Shown piece by piece: positions 8,056-16,705 of a DNA stretch of 48,041 nt (the first letter of the stretch is position 1; each line of letters begins with the position of its first letter). The translations under genes and the position numbers were made by a program. Under the pieces are notes generated by a model. That model searched no databases. It saw nothing but the letters and a program-made list of their open reading frames with translations, and had not been told where the DNA came from. Location of the stretch: NCBI RefSeq assembly GCF_004795055.1, contig NZ_SSBJ01000045.1, positions 1 through 48,041 of the forward strand, written 5' to 3'. This DNA comes from Streptomyces sp. A1136 (lineage in GTDB: Bacteria > Actinomycetota > Actinomycetes > Streptomycetales > Streptomycetaceae).

Positions 8056-10188
8056 CTACCGGTGTGCGGTGGGCCGGCTGTCGGTCAAGGACGCCCGCAG
8101 GTCTGCCGCGACGGTTTCTGCCAGGTCACGTGCCAGATCAATTCCAAGGTCGTGGACGGCACGTACGGCTGTGGTGAATTCCGCGATGGAGCGGAAGGCG
8201 TGGCCGTACGCGCGTTGCCACTCGATCGGCGGCAGCGGAATCCGTACCCGGCGCGGATCAACCCGGGTGCGGGTGCTGAGGGTGCTTGTCACAGAGGCCG
8301 CCTGCCGACCGCCCTCGGCGCTGGCCAAGAACCCGGCGAGATACCACGGGTCGACCAGTTCGGGGTCGGTGACCCGCAGATGATGAACACCGGAGCCCGC
8401 GTACGTCCCGACGTCTTCCCCGGTGGCGACCCGTGTCACGACCTCCCGCGCCAGCGTGGGGAGGAGGATGTCGCCTGCCCGGATGAGCGGGTACAGCAAT
8501 GGCTCCGCCGGGGCCGGTCCGACGCCGGAGGCAGGGCGGCCCGAGGTGATGTCCCGGACCAGCAGGTAACGGGCTTCGCCCGGCTCGGAGGGTACCTCGT
8601 CGGCGCCGCTCGGCGGGCCCGGTCGATGGTGGACGATCGCGCCGCTCTTGATCAGGTCTCCGAGGGCAACCGTTTGCGCCGTCAGCCGCTCGTCCGTGGA
8701 CGGCTCGGGGCGGAGCGGCAGCGGGGGCATGCGTGTGGGAAGAGCGGATGAGGCGGCCTCGAACGCCGAACGGGCGGCCACCAGCGCCTCCTGGGGCATT
8801 CTGCCAGGCTCGGCCTGCGGAAGATGGCGGCGGGGAGTGACGTCGGCGTCGTGGAGCAGCTCGATCAGTGGGACCGTACGGGCCATGCCGGGGCGGGGGG
8901 CGAAGGACTCCGGAGCTGCGTGGTAGTCGGACCAGATCTCCGTCACTACGGGGAGGGGCTCGGTGACCTCGCTGGCATCGACCACCAGCAGGTGGTCGTT
9001 GCCCGCGTGTTCCCCGAGGGGAGGGGCAGAGGCCTCCGGGCGGCGCAGCACCCAGATCTGCAGCGGGAGGGCGTAGTGCGCGGCGAAGCCCGGCGGCAGT
9101 GAGATGACAGCGCGCAGGGCGCCACGCCGCAGCAGGGCGGCGCGAATGCGGCGCCCGGAGGGGCGTACCGCGGCGGCCGGCGGCATCAGCAGGACGACCG
9201 GGGCGCCGGGCAACGCGTGCGCCAGGGCCTGCTGCACCCAGGCCAGTTCAGATTCGCCGCGGGGCGGCACGCCGTACTCCCACAGGGGAGAGTCGGCCAG
9301 GTCCTCGTAGCCCCAAGCGCGGTCGGCGAAGGGTGGATTGCCGACGACGGCGGAGGCGCGGCGCGGATAGGCCGGATGCCGCAGGAAGTCCTCGGCGTGT
9401 ACGTCGTACACGACCGTCGGGCCGCCGGACACCGCCGCACGGAAGGCCAGGCGTAGGGCGGCGAGCCTGGCGAGCGAGGGGTTCTGTTCTTGGCCGTGAA
9501 GGCGGGTGAAACCGGCATCGGCCGCGGCGAGCATGATCGTGCCGCTGCCGCAGGCGGGATCGAGCAATGTGCCGTGGGCAGGGCCGGCAAGGGCGACCAT
9601 GAGGGTGGCCAGGGCCGGAGGAGTCGGGTTGAAGGCGGCCCTGGGGCCGCCTGACAGGTACCGGGTGCAGAGCTCTTCGAACGCGGCGGCCGGACCGTCC
9701 GCGTTGGCTGCATCGACGGCAGCACGGAGCAACTGGGTCTGACGCGGGCCGAATTCTTGGCCGGGGGAGTGGGCCAGGAGAGCCGTGACACCGGCGCGGG
9801 CGCCGCGGGCGAGGCTCAGGGTCTGGTCGGCCGCCTGCATGAGTCGGCTGCATCCGGAGGCGGTCGGGGGGACCGTGGTGCCCGGATGTTCATGGAGATG
9901 GAGGAGGAGCGTTCCTGCCATGCCCACGGCGTCGTCCAGGGGCATGACGTCCCCCATCGAGCCCAGGGCCTGCCACAGCCGCTGGGCGGGGGGGATCTCC
10001 GGCGTCTTCCCTTCCCGTCGCAGCCACGCTTCGACCTCCCCGAGGTCGAAGCGGGGGCTGCGTTCGGTGCCGCCGACGGGTTGGGGGAAGTCCTCGTGGC
10101 GGCGGCGCCAGTTGCTGACGGCGGTGGGGCGAACACCAGTGATCCGGGCGATGTCCGCCGAAGTGACCTCCACGCGGTTGCCGGACAT
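8056..10188 (-). CDS. HTH-N6-adenine DNA methyltransferase with HsdS-like C-terminus
   Basis: The 710-residue product opens with a helix-turn-helix (IARITGVRPTAVSNWRRRHE, then a wing-like FDLGEVEAWLRR). Residues about 100-420 are an HsdM-type adenine methyltransferase: SAM motif I LDPACGSGTIML near 210, and catalytic motif IV NPPF near 283. Residues about 510-700 resemble a type I specificity subunit (YLLVRDITSG, RAGDILLPTL, STRTRVDPRRVRIPLPP), so recognition and methylation are in one chain. No HsdR is present. I chose the ATG at 10188 because GGAGGGGAGG lies just upstream; a longer in-frame extension has no support. It is divergent from the PIWI-RE genes and paralogous to the gene at 19648. 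It probably protects self DNA and may bind its own promoter. Confidence 0.82.
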   Translation of the reverse strand: MSGNRVEVTSADIARITGVRPTAVSNWRRRHEDFPQPVGGTERSPRFDLGEVEAWLRREGKTPEIPPAQRLWQALGSMGDVMPLDDAVGMAGTLLLHLHEHPGTTVPPTASGCSRLMQAADQTLSLARGARAGVTALLAHSPGQEFGPRQTQLLRAAVDAANADGPAAAFEELCTRYLSGGPRAAFNPTPPALATLMVALAGPAHGTLLDPACGSGTIMLAAADAGFTRLHGQEQNPSLARLAALRLAFRAAVSGGPTVVYDVHAEDFLRHPAYPRRASAVVGNPPFADRAWGYEDLADSPLWEYGVPPRGESELAWVQQALAHALPGAPVVLLMPPAAAVRPSGRRIRAALLRRGALRAVISLPPGFAAHYALPLQIWVLRRPEASAPPLGEHAGNDHLLVVDASEVTEPLPVVTEIWSDYHAAPESFAPRPGMARTVPLIELLHDADVTPRRHLPQAEPGRMPQEALVAARSAFEAASSALPTRMPPLPLRPEPSTDERLTAQTVALGDLIKSGAIVHHRPGPPSGADEVPSEPGEARYLLVRDITSGRPASGVGPAPAEPLLYPLIRAGDILLPTLAREVVTRVATGEDVGTYAGSGVHHLRVTDPELVDPWYLAGFLASAEGGRQAASVTSTLSTRTRVDPRRVRIPLPPIEWQRAYGHAFRSIAEFTTAVRAVHDLGIDLARDLAETVAADLRASLTDSRPTAHR

Positions 10189-10318
10189 GGTGCCTCCCCT
10201 CCTCGAAGTTTTTTGGCCGTCGCCCTGTGAGGGGCGCGCCCTGCCCATGCGTGGGGGACTGCACGCATCGCGTGTGCCTGAGCCGGACTCTACGCGGCAA
10301 GCGGTGAGCAGCCAAGTA

Positions 10319-10367
10319 CACACAAGCGTGTGACTGTGGACATAGAATCTGGTTGACTATATCCACA
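10319..10367. promoter_or_regulatory. Divergent control region with two inverted repeats
   Basis: The 237-base gap between the divergent methyltransferase and nuclease genes holds CACAC-aagc-GTGTG (10319-10332) and TGTGGACATA (10335-10344) paired with TATATCCACA (10358-10367), one mismatch over ten bases with a 13-base spacer. A TAGAAT -10-like hexamer lies inside at 10343-10348. These fit operators for a dimeric DNA-binding protein; the HTH methyltransferases are the obvious candidates, by inference. Confidence 0.55.
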
Positions 10368-10425
10368 GAGATTGCTTTCCTGACTGATGTGCACGGACGT
10401 CTGGCGGATGCACAAGGGAGGGCTC

Positions 10426-12057
10426 ATGGGCGTGTGGCAGAAGCCGGCCTGGCTGGCCGGGGACGAGGGATTGCTGCGAATCGGACCGGGAACGGGCGGA
10501 GACGAAGAGCGCACCTGCCCGTCCCACGCGGCGGCGAAGGCGCGCCCGGCGCTCTTCCCCGCCCACAGGTCGCAGCTTCCCAAGGCCGTGCTGGAGACTT
10601 TCACCCTCGGACCGGTCATGGAGGTCATCGACCGGGTCGAGTTCGGGGGTGATTCTCGCGAGGCGGCGCTCGCCGCACTCGCCTCGCGGACACCCGGGCT
10701 GCACCCCGGGCACCGTCGTTACGTCGAGCACGCGGTGCGCACGTACCTCGGCAGCGGCGGCGACGCGGGAGGCGTGTCCGACCGGTTGCGGCCCGTACGT
10801 CCCTATTGGGTGGTGCAGCGTGAGAACGGCAAGTTCTGGGAGATGTATGCCTGGTGGCGCCGATACGAGTCCGCCGACGGACTCACCCGGGAGTTCCGGC
10901 GGCTGCGTCACGGCGCTCCTAAGGGTTCCACCGCCGGTGAGATCGCCATCGCGGCGTATGTGGCGGCGCGCGGTCGAACCGCCTCTTGGCCGCGCAAGTG
11001 GAAGAACAAATTCCAGCCGTACGGGCCGGGAAGCGGACCGGCGCGTGTCCGAGTCGTCGAAGTAGGGCTGGGCGACGGGCGCCACACCGTGGAGTTCGAC
11101 GGCACGGTTCAGGAAGCGGAGGCCTTCTACGCCGAACACGGCCACCCGCACGTCACCCGTGTCGTGACGGGCGGAGACCCGGTGCCCGGCTCCTCGTGCA
11201 TCGACTGCAAGCAGTTCACGGGATGCGCCGCGGTGCCGCGCACCCCTGGCGTGCTGGGTCTTCCCTCGCAGGTGCGCCCGCAGCGCAAGGTGTCCGTCAG
11301 TGACCTGCGATACCACCGGGAATGCCCGGCACAGGAGTTACTGCGCGGGCTGCATCTGCCCAAGGAAGACGAGTACACCAGTGCGGCCAAGCTCGGCCAG
11401 GCAGTGCACGGCTGGATCGAGCATTTGCACCAGCGGGACGGGCGGCCGGCCTGCGCGGTCGCCGACATGCCCGCCGAGGCGGAGAACTGGACGCGTGGCC
11501 GGTGGCAGGTGTCCGACGAGGAAGCCGAGACCGGCCGGCAGATGCTGCTCCACCACGTGAGTGCCTGCCCGTTCCACGACGCCGCCCTCATCGACCAGGT
11601 GGAGACGGAACCGCTGCGCGTCGTACACGACACCGCCGCGCAGGCGGTCGTCATCGCCAAGCCCGACCTGCTGTACCGGGAAGACGGCTCCTGGGTGTGG
11701 CACGAACTGAAGACCACCCGGAAGGCGCGTTGGTACCACGACGACCCTTTGGACGAGTACCCGCAACTTGCGCTCGCTGTCGCGTTGCTCGCCCGTGGAG
11801 CCTTCGGTGGTGACCCCGCAGGCTCCCGGGTGGAGGTCGAGGTTCTGCGCCCGACGGGCTCTCACCCGTACGTCATCGACCCCACTGACCCCGATCGGCT
11901 CGCCAAGGCCATGGCCGTACTGCGCAAGTACGCCGGTCCGTGGCGCGAGGACGAGACCTATGAGGCCCGCCCCGGGCGCCACTGTCAGTGGTGTCCGGTA
12001 TCCCGGTGGTGTCCCAGCAACACCCTGGCACACGAGCCTGAGACGGGGGGCGGATGA
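10426..12057 (+). CDS. Cas4/RecB-like PD-(D/E)XK nuclease with Fe-S cysteines
   Basis: The 543-residue protein carries a C-terminal Cas4/AddB-like nuclease. A first cysteine (HRECPAQELLRG, about 300) is followed by a helix histidine (GQAVHGWIEHLH, 323), the catalytic core AKPDLLYRED...WHELKTTRK (411-430, D and E-x-K), a YPQLALA helix (444) and a closing CQWCPVSRWCP cluster (518-528); four cysteines spaced like this bind a 4Fe-4S cluster in Cas4. The N-terminal 250 residues match nothing I know and end in a further cysteine group (CIDCKQFTGC). An ATG at 10426 with AGGGAGG upstream is preferred over one at 10387. Its stop overlaps the next start (ATGA). It probably trims or cuts DNA for the PIWI-RE system. 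Confidence 0.78.
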   Translation: MGVWQKPAWLAGDEGLLRIGPGTGGDEERTCPSHAAAKARPALFPAHRSQLPKAVLETFTLGPVMEVIDRVEFGGDSREAALAALASRTPGLHPGHRRYVEHAVRTYLGSGGDAGGVSDRLRPVRPYWVVQRENGKFWEMYAWWRRYESADGLTREFRRLRHGAPKGSTAGEIAIAAYVAARGRTASWPRKWKNKFQPYGPGSGPARVRVVEVGLGDGRHTVEFDGTVQEAEAFYAEHGHPHVTRVVTGGDPVPGSSCIDCKQFTGCAAVPRTPGVLGLPSQVRPQRKVSVSDLRYHRECPAQELLRGLHLPKEDEYTSAAKLGQAVHGWIEHLHQRDGRPACAVADMPAEAENWTRGRWQVSDEEAETGRQMLLHHVSACPFHDAALIDQVETEPLRVVHDTAAQAVVIAKPDLLYREDGSWVWHELKTTRKARWYHDDPLDEYPQLALAVALLARGAFGGDPAGSRVEVEVLRPTGSHPYVIDPTDPDRLAKAMAVLRKYAGPWREDETYEARPGRHCQWCPVSRWCPSNTLAHEPETGGG

Positions 12058-13217
12058 CAACCGCGAGCCTGCCCGAACGGTCCGATGGTACTTCCGCCGC
12101 GCCGGACGAGAACCTGCTGCGCCTGGTCGCCGGCGCGCTGCTCATACTTTCGAGGCAGCGCACGGTCCCGAACCCGGTCTATCCGGCCAACGTGCAGAAC
12201 GCCTACAACCGCCTGGTCCTGCACTGCCTTCGGGTGGGCGTGGAACCACCGGGGAGCGTGCCGGACATGGCTCGATGGGCTGCTGAACGCCCGCTGGGGC
12301 GGTGGCCACTCGCCCTGCCCGAGGAGTTGCGCACCAGTGACACCCGGCTGGTCGACCCCGAGACCCGGCTGCCCCACCAGCTCTGTCTGGAATGGGAGGT
12401 CAGCGCGGCCGACCCAGCAGCAGAACTGTTCGAGAACGACCGGATCCTGGAGGCACTGGCGGTCTGCCGCGCGGCGAATGCGCCTCACGCATACACCGCG
12501 TTCCGCAAGCTGCTCACCACCAAGCCCGTCCTGACGGGCGTCGAGCTCGCTCTCCTCGGCGGCGATCCCGCATGCGGGATGCTGCTTCAGCAGGTCATCA
12601 AGCGCTGCTACGAGCCGGTCCCTGCCTCGTATCTGCACGACGGCGCCTACAGCCAGTGCGAGCGGTGCGGCTGCCTGATGGTGCCACTGCTGCGGGGCGG
12701 CCACCGGTGCGAGCTCGACCGCTGCCGCCGGGACGGGCGGGCAGGCCGCCCTGGCAGGGCACTCCGGGCGGAGCGGGGAGGGGTATTCCAGCTCAGCCGC
12801 CCCTTGAGGATGTTCATCACCAGTCCGGGGCTCGCGGAGACCGAGCTGGAGTCCGCGCTGCTGGCGAAGTTCGGTATCCGGGCCGAGATGTGGCCCAACT
12901 ACGACGCCTACGACCTCCGGGTGCCGTTGCCCGGCGGCCGCCACTGGGCAGTGGACGTCAAGGACTGGGTCAACCCCGTCCTGCTCGCCCGCACGCTCAC
13001 CCCGTTCCGCACCGAACCGCCCTACGAGCGGGCCTTCCTCGTCGTACCGCGCTATCGCTTCCAGGAGAACGAGGCGTACGGGCGCCAGTTCCTGCGCAAC
13101 CTGCCCGAGGAGCTGGCCGAACGCGTAACCCTGCTGGACGACCGCGCCTTTCTTCGGCTGGTCGCCGACGAACTGTCCGAAACGAAGCACACACGCGACG
13201 GAGGCCTGCATGCGTGA
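12054..13217 (+). CDS. PIWI-RE-associated restriction-endonuclease-fold protein with zinc finger
   Basis: The 387-residue product matches the nuclease partner seen in pPIWI-RE operons. Residues 1-190 are a helical module (pPIWI_RE_Y-like), then a zinc-binding group (CERCGC...HRCELDRC, about 202-225), then a PD-(D/E)XK fold at about 250-360: an acidic helix (GLAETELESALLAKFGI), YDAYDLRVPL and AVDVKDW, giving D and D-x-K. The start ATG overlaps the upstream stop and the end overlaps the helicase start by eight bases, so the genes are translationally coupled. This is a second nuclease in the same operon, distinct from the Cas4-like one. The family assignment rests on operon position plus motif pattern. 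Confidence 0.72.
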   Translation: MTTASLPERSDGTSAAPDENLLRLVAGALLILSRQRTVPNPVYPANVQNAYNRLVLHCLRVGVEPPGSVPDMARWAAERPLGRWPLALPEELRTSDTRLVDPETRLPHQLCLEWEVSAADPAAELFENDRILEALAVCRAANAPHAYTAFRKLLTTKPVLTGVELALLGGDPACGMLLQQVIKRCYEPVPASYLHDGAYSQCERCGCLMVPLLRGGHRCELDRCRRDGRAGRPGRALRAERGGVFQLSRPLRMFITSPGLAETELESALLAKFGIRAEMWPNYDAYDLRVPLPGGRHWAVDVKDWVNPVLLARTLTPFRTEPPYERAFLVVPRYRFQENEAYGRQFLRNLPEELAERVTLLDDRAFLRLVADELSETKHTRDGGLHA

Positions 13218-16200
13218 CCGCAGTGGATGGCACCGGCGCTGCTCACCTCGGCAGCTCGCCGAGGCCTGGCCCCAGGCCCTGGGGGCCTTCCGGCCCGGAG
13301 ATCTGCTCGATGTCGAGCTGGGTCTCTACCTGCTGGAGAGCGCCATGCCCAGCCGCACGGCCGCCGACACGTGGCCGCTGCTCGGTGGCTACCCGTACAG
13401 CGAGGTCTTCGGCGATGTCCATACCGACGAGCAACGCCTGCGCATTCTCCGGGCCCGGCACTACCTCTGGGATCTGAGGCGGGGGCGGGCCTGGAGAGAG
13501 CAGGTCACGGCATACATGTCGGTGCCCCAGCAGCTTCGCGGCTACGACCTGGACGGCCTGGAGAGCCGGCCGCGCCGCCGTACTCCGGCCCGGGCCGCCC
13601 AGCGATTCCAGGTCTTCGAGGAACTACTCACCAGCGCACCCGCGTTCGCGACCCAGGAGGTGACGTTCGCCGCGGCCGGGGAGTACACCTTCCGGGTCCA
13701 GGACCGCGTCCACTCTGTCGAGTTCACCGAGGACCTGCTGACGGACACCTTGCCCAGGTCCCACGCGCTCGACGCCCCCACGGTGGGAAGGGGCACCCCC
13801 GTCGAGGTGACGTGGGAGGACCTGGAGAAGGCGGCCATGGCCATGGACGCCATCGAAGCCCTCACACCGGACGGTCCACGCAGCGGCTGGGCGCGGCGAC
13901 TGCGCCGCGTCAGGCTGCTTGTACGCGACGACGAGCTCGGGCGGTTCGTCGGACGGGGTCGGCTGCGGATCGACCGGCTGCTGCACATGGTCGGCATGGT
14001 CGGCGCCGGTAAATCGACCATCCGCGACATCCTCACCTTCCATGTGGTGAGCCAGCCGCCCGGTCTCCGGGTCACCATCGTCGTGGGGGACGTCGCCGAG
14101 ACCCTGGCCGTGGTCGAGCAGTTCGACCGTCTGGGCATCAGAGCCGCTCCCGTACTCGGCCACTCGACCCGGGAGCGGAACATCAGCCGGCTCCACCGCC
14201 GGACGACCACCGTGGGGGCCGCCACCATGCTCGGACACGTCCATCCCGGGTTCACCCACCTCAGCAGCGCCTGCCCGGTGGACGTGCTGCGCGGACTGGA
14301 GGCCCGGCGGCCGCTCGGCATCCGGGAGGCGCCCTGCCTCGGCCTCTACACGGTTCCCGAGCACACCGAGGACGAGGGAGACCCGTCACTTGACGGGGAT
14401 CCCGGCCCGCGCCGGAGCCAGCCGACTCCGCAGCGGCGCCTGTGCCCACTGTGGAACCGCTGCCCACGCCACCGGGCCGCCCGCGACCTGGTCGACGCCC
14501 AGGTCTGGGTCGCCACCCCGGCGGGGCTCGTACACAGCGCGGTGCCCCGGCACCAGCACCAGGAGCAGCTGCGCTACCTCGAACTCGCCTGCCGGTTGAG
14601 CGACCTGGTCATCGTCGACGAGGCGGACCGGGTCCAGATGCAGCTCGACACGGCCTTCGCGCCGGCCAGCACACTCGTGGGCCGGTCGCCGAACTCGTGG
14701 TTCGACGAGGTCGCCGTGCACAAGTTCCAGCAGATGGCACGCGACGGGCGGCTTCAGCTGTCCGCGCGGGACGTGGACGACTGGACCAACGCCGTCAACA
14801 CGGTCAGCGCGGCGACGGACCGGATCTTCGCCCTGCTGGTGCAGCATGCCGAAATCCGGAAGTGGATCAGCGTCGACTACTTCAGCGCCTTCACCCTGCA
14901 CAGCCTGCTGCTCGACAGCTGGTTCCCCGCACGACGCAAGGGCGAGGAGCTCCCGGCGGCCGCCCGTGTCCTGGACGCGGCCCTGCTCCGGTTCCGGGAC
15001 GGCCCGTTGCACGAGCACCAGTCCGACGGCGAGCAGGACGAGATCACGTCCGTGGTCAACACCTTCGTCCACCTGGCCCTGGAACTCCTGCACGCCCCGC
15101 AGGGTGCCCGGACGAGGGAACGCCTGCGGGAGACCCTCGCAGCCGTCGTCGAGCAGGACTCCGGCGTCCTGGAGCAGCCGGACCTCCAGGTCAGGCGCTT
15201 CGAGTTCACCCTGTTGCTGGCCGCGCTGCACAGCCGGCTGGACTTCATGACCACGCTGTGGCCCCGGGTCGAGGCGGCTCTGAACCTGGACGTCACTTCC
15301 AATGTGCTCTCCCGCCGGCCACCCAAGGACTACGAGGCCGTGATTCCCGAATCACCCATGGGCAACGTGCTCGGCTTCCAGTTCCGGCACGACGAGCGCG
15401 AGCGAGACGGCGACCGAAGTGGCGAGCTGCGTTTCTTCCGCTGCAACGGGGTGGGAAGGGAGCTGCTCATGCGACTGGGTGACCTGTGTGCCGTCGACGG
15501 CCGCCCGGGCCCGCACGTCCTGCTGATGTCCGCGACCAGCTGGGCGGGGACGTCGAGCCGATACCACCTCCATGCCCCGGTCGGCGCGATCCTGCGCCCG
15601 CTCGACTCCGAGATCCGCGCAGTGCTCGACACCGAGTTCCGCAAGGAGTTCCTCTACTGGCCCGACAGCCCCCACCCCAAGCCCCTCCGTCTGTCCGGTT
15701 GCGACCCGGAAGAGCGTCCGCAGGCGCTGATCCACATGCTGCACCAGCTCGCCGTACCGGACCGCAGTCTGCCGGACGCCGTCAGCATGCTCGACACCGA
15801 GCTCGCCGAGATCGAAGACCCGGAGCGGCGCCGGATCCTGCTGCTCGTCGGCAGCTACGACGAGGCCCGGCGGGCAGCCGAATACCTCAACCAGATCCCC
15901 GAGTGGAACGGCCGGGTGACCCAGCTCGTCTCCGATGACGCCGACTCCGACACCGCCTGGACTCGGATGCCCGAGGACAACGGGGTGCGCACCTTGCCCC
16001 GCGGCGACGTCAGATCCTTCCCCGCGGTCGGCGGTGACCTGCTCGTGGCTCCCCTGCTCGCCGTGGAGCGCGGGCACAACATCGTGCTCCGCGGGGGGAA
16101 AGCCGCCATCGGGAGCGTGTACTTCCTGGCCCGGCCCCACCCCAGACCCGACGACATCTCACTCGCCATCCAGGCCATCAACGACTGGGCGGTGCGACAG

Positions 16201-16638
16201 CTCAGGGACACCGACGGGTCGTTCAAACAGGCCGCTCTGGCCGCCGCCACCCCCGATCGGGCAGCGGTGGCCTTCCGCAGCCGCGCACGCCGCCAGTGGA
16301 ACCGTCTGCTGACCCGGCGCTTGGCCTGGTCCAGTCTGCGCGAGGACGAGAAGACCGCGTTCACCTGGGACCAACTGGTGGTCATCTGGCAGGTCATCGG
16401 CCGCCTGGTACGCGGAGGCGTGCCGGCCCGGGTGGTCTTCGTCGACGCCGCGTTCTCGCCGCGTGAGGCCGGCTTCCAGGCCACCGACACCCCCGAGACC
16501 AGCCTGCTGGCGAGCATGCGTGAGGTGCTCGCCCCCTACTTCCTCGACGACCCCGACTCCGATCTGGCCGCCATCGACAAGTCGCTCGTGCAGGAGCTGT
16601 ACGAGCCCTTCTACCGGGCGCTCGCCGACATGGGCTGA
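13210..16638 (+). CDS. DinG/XPD-like helicase of the PIWI-RE system
   Basis: The 1142-residue protein is a superfamily 2 helicase. Residues 1-220 look like the pPIWI_RE_Z-type N-terminal module. Walker A is GMVGAGKST near 262, Walker B VIVDEADRVQ near 467 (DEAD) and motif VI QVIGRLVRGG near 1060. Between Walker A and B lie four candidate cluster cysteines (SACPVDVL, APCLGLY, LCPLWNRCP; about 355-417), the position of the Fe-S domain in DinG and XPD. A block LLVAPLLAVERGHNIVLRGG is typical of this lineage. Helicases of this type unwind DNA 5' to 3'; here it presumably exposes target strands for the PIWI protein or nucleases. The ATG at 13210 overlaps the upstream gene. Confidence 0.82.
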   Translation: MRDRSGWHRRCSPRQLAEAWPQALGAFRPGDLLDVELGLYLLESAMPSRTAADTWPLLGGYPYSEVFGDVHTDEQRLRILRARHYLWDLRRGRAWREQVTAYMSVPQQLRGYDLDGLESRPRRRTPARAAQRFQVFEELLTSAPAFATQEVTFAAAGEYTFRVQDRVHSVEFTEDLLTDTLPRSHALDAPTVGRGTPVEVTWEDLEKAAMAMDAIEALTPDGPRSGWARRLRRVRLLVRDDELGRFVGRGRLRIDRLLHMVGMVGAGKSTIRDILTFHVVSQPPGLRVTIVVGDVAETLAVVEQFDRLGIRAAPVLGHSTRERNISRLHRRTTTVGAATMLGHVHPGFTHLSSACPVDVLRGLEARRPLGIREAPCLGLYTVPEHTEDEGDPSLDGDPGPRRSQPTPQRRLCPLWNRCPRHRAARDLVDAQVWVATPAGLVHSAVPRHQHQEQLRYLELACRLSDLVIVDEADRVQMQLDTAFAPASTLVGRSPNSWFDEVAVHKFQQMARDGRLQLSARDVDDWTNAVNTVSAATDRIFALLVQHAEIRKWISVDYFSAFTLHSLLLDSWFPARRKGEELPAAARVLDAALLRFRDGPLHEHQSDGEQDEITSVVNTFVHLALELLHAPQGARTRERLRETLAAVVEQDSGVLEQPDLQVRRFEFTLLLAALHSRLDFMTTLWPRVEAALNLDVTSNVLSRRPPKDYEAVIPESPMGNVLGFQFRHDERERDGDRSGELRFFRCNGVGRELLMRLGDLCAVDGRPGPHVLLMSATSWAGTSSRYHLHAPVGAILRPLDSEIRAVLDTEFRKEFLYWPDSPHPKPLRLSGCDPEERPQALIHMLHQLAVPDRSLPDAVSMLDTELAEIEDPERRRILLLVGSYDEARRAAEYLNQIPEWNGRVTQLVSDDADSDTAWTRMPEDNGVRTLPRGDVRSFPAVGGDLLVAPLLAVERGHNIVLRGGKAAIGSVYFLARPHPRPDDISLAIQAINDWAVRQLRDTDGSFKQAALAAATPDRAAVAFRSRARRQWNRLLTRRLAWSSLREDEKTAFTWDQLVVIWQVIGRLVRGGVPARVVFVDAAFSPREAGFQATDTPETSLLASMREVLAPYFLDDPDSDLAAIDKSLVQELYEPFYRALADMG

Positions 16639-16705
16639 CCCAGGTCGAACCGACGCCGAACCGACCTCCGTGCCCCACCCGCCCTCGTACAGGGAGAACC
16701 ACTCC

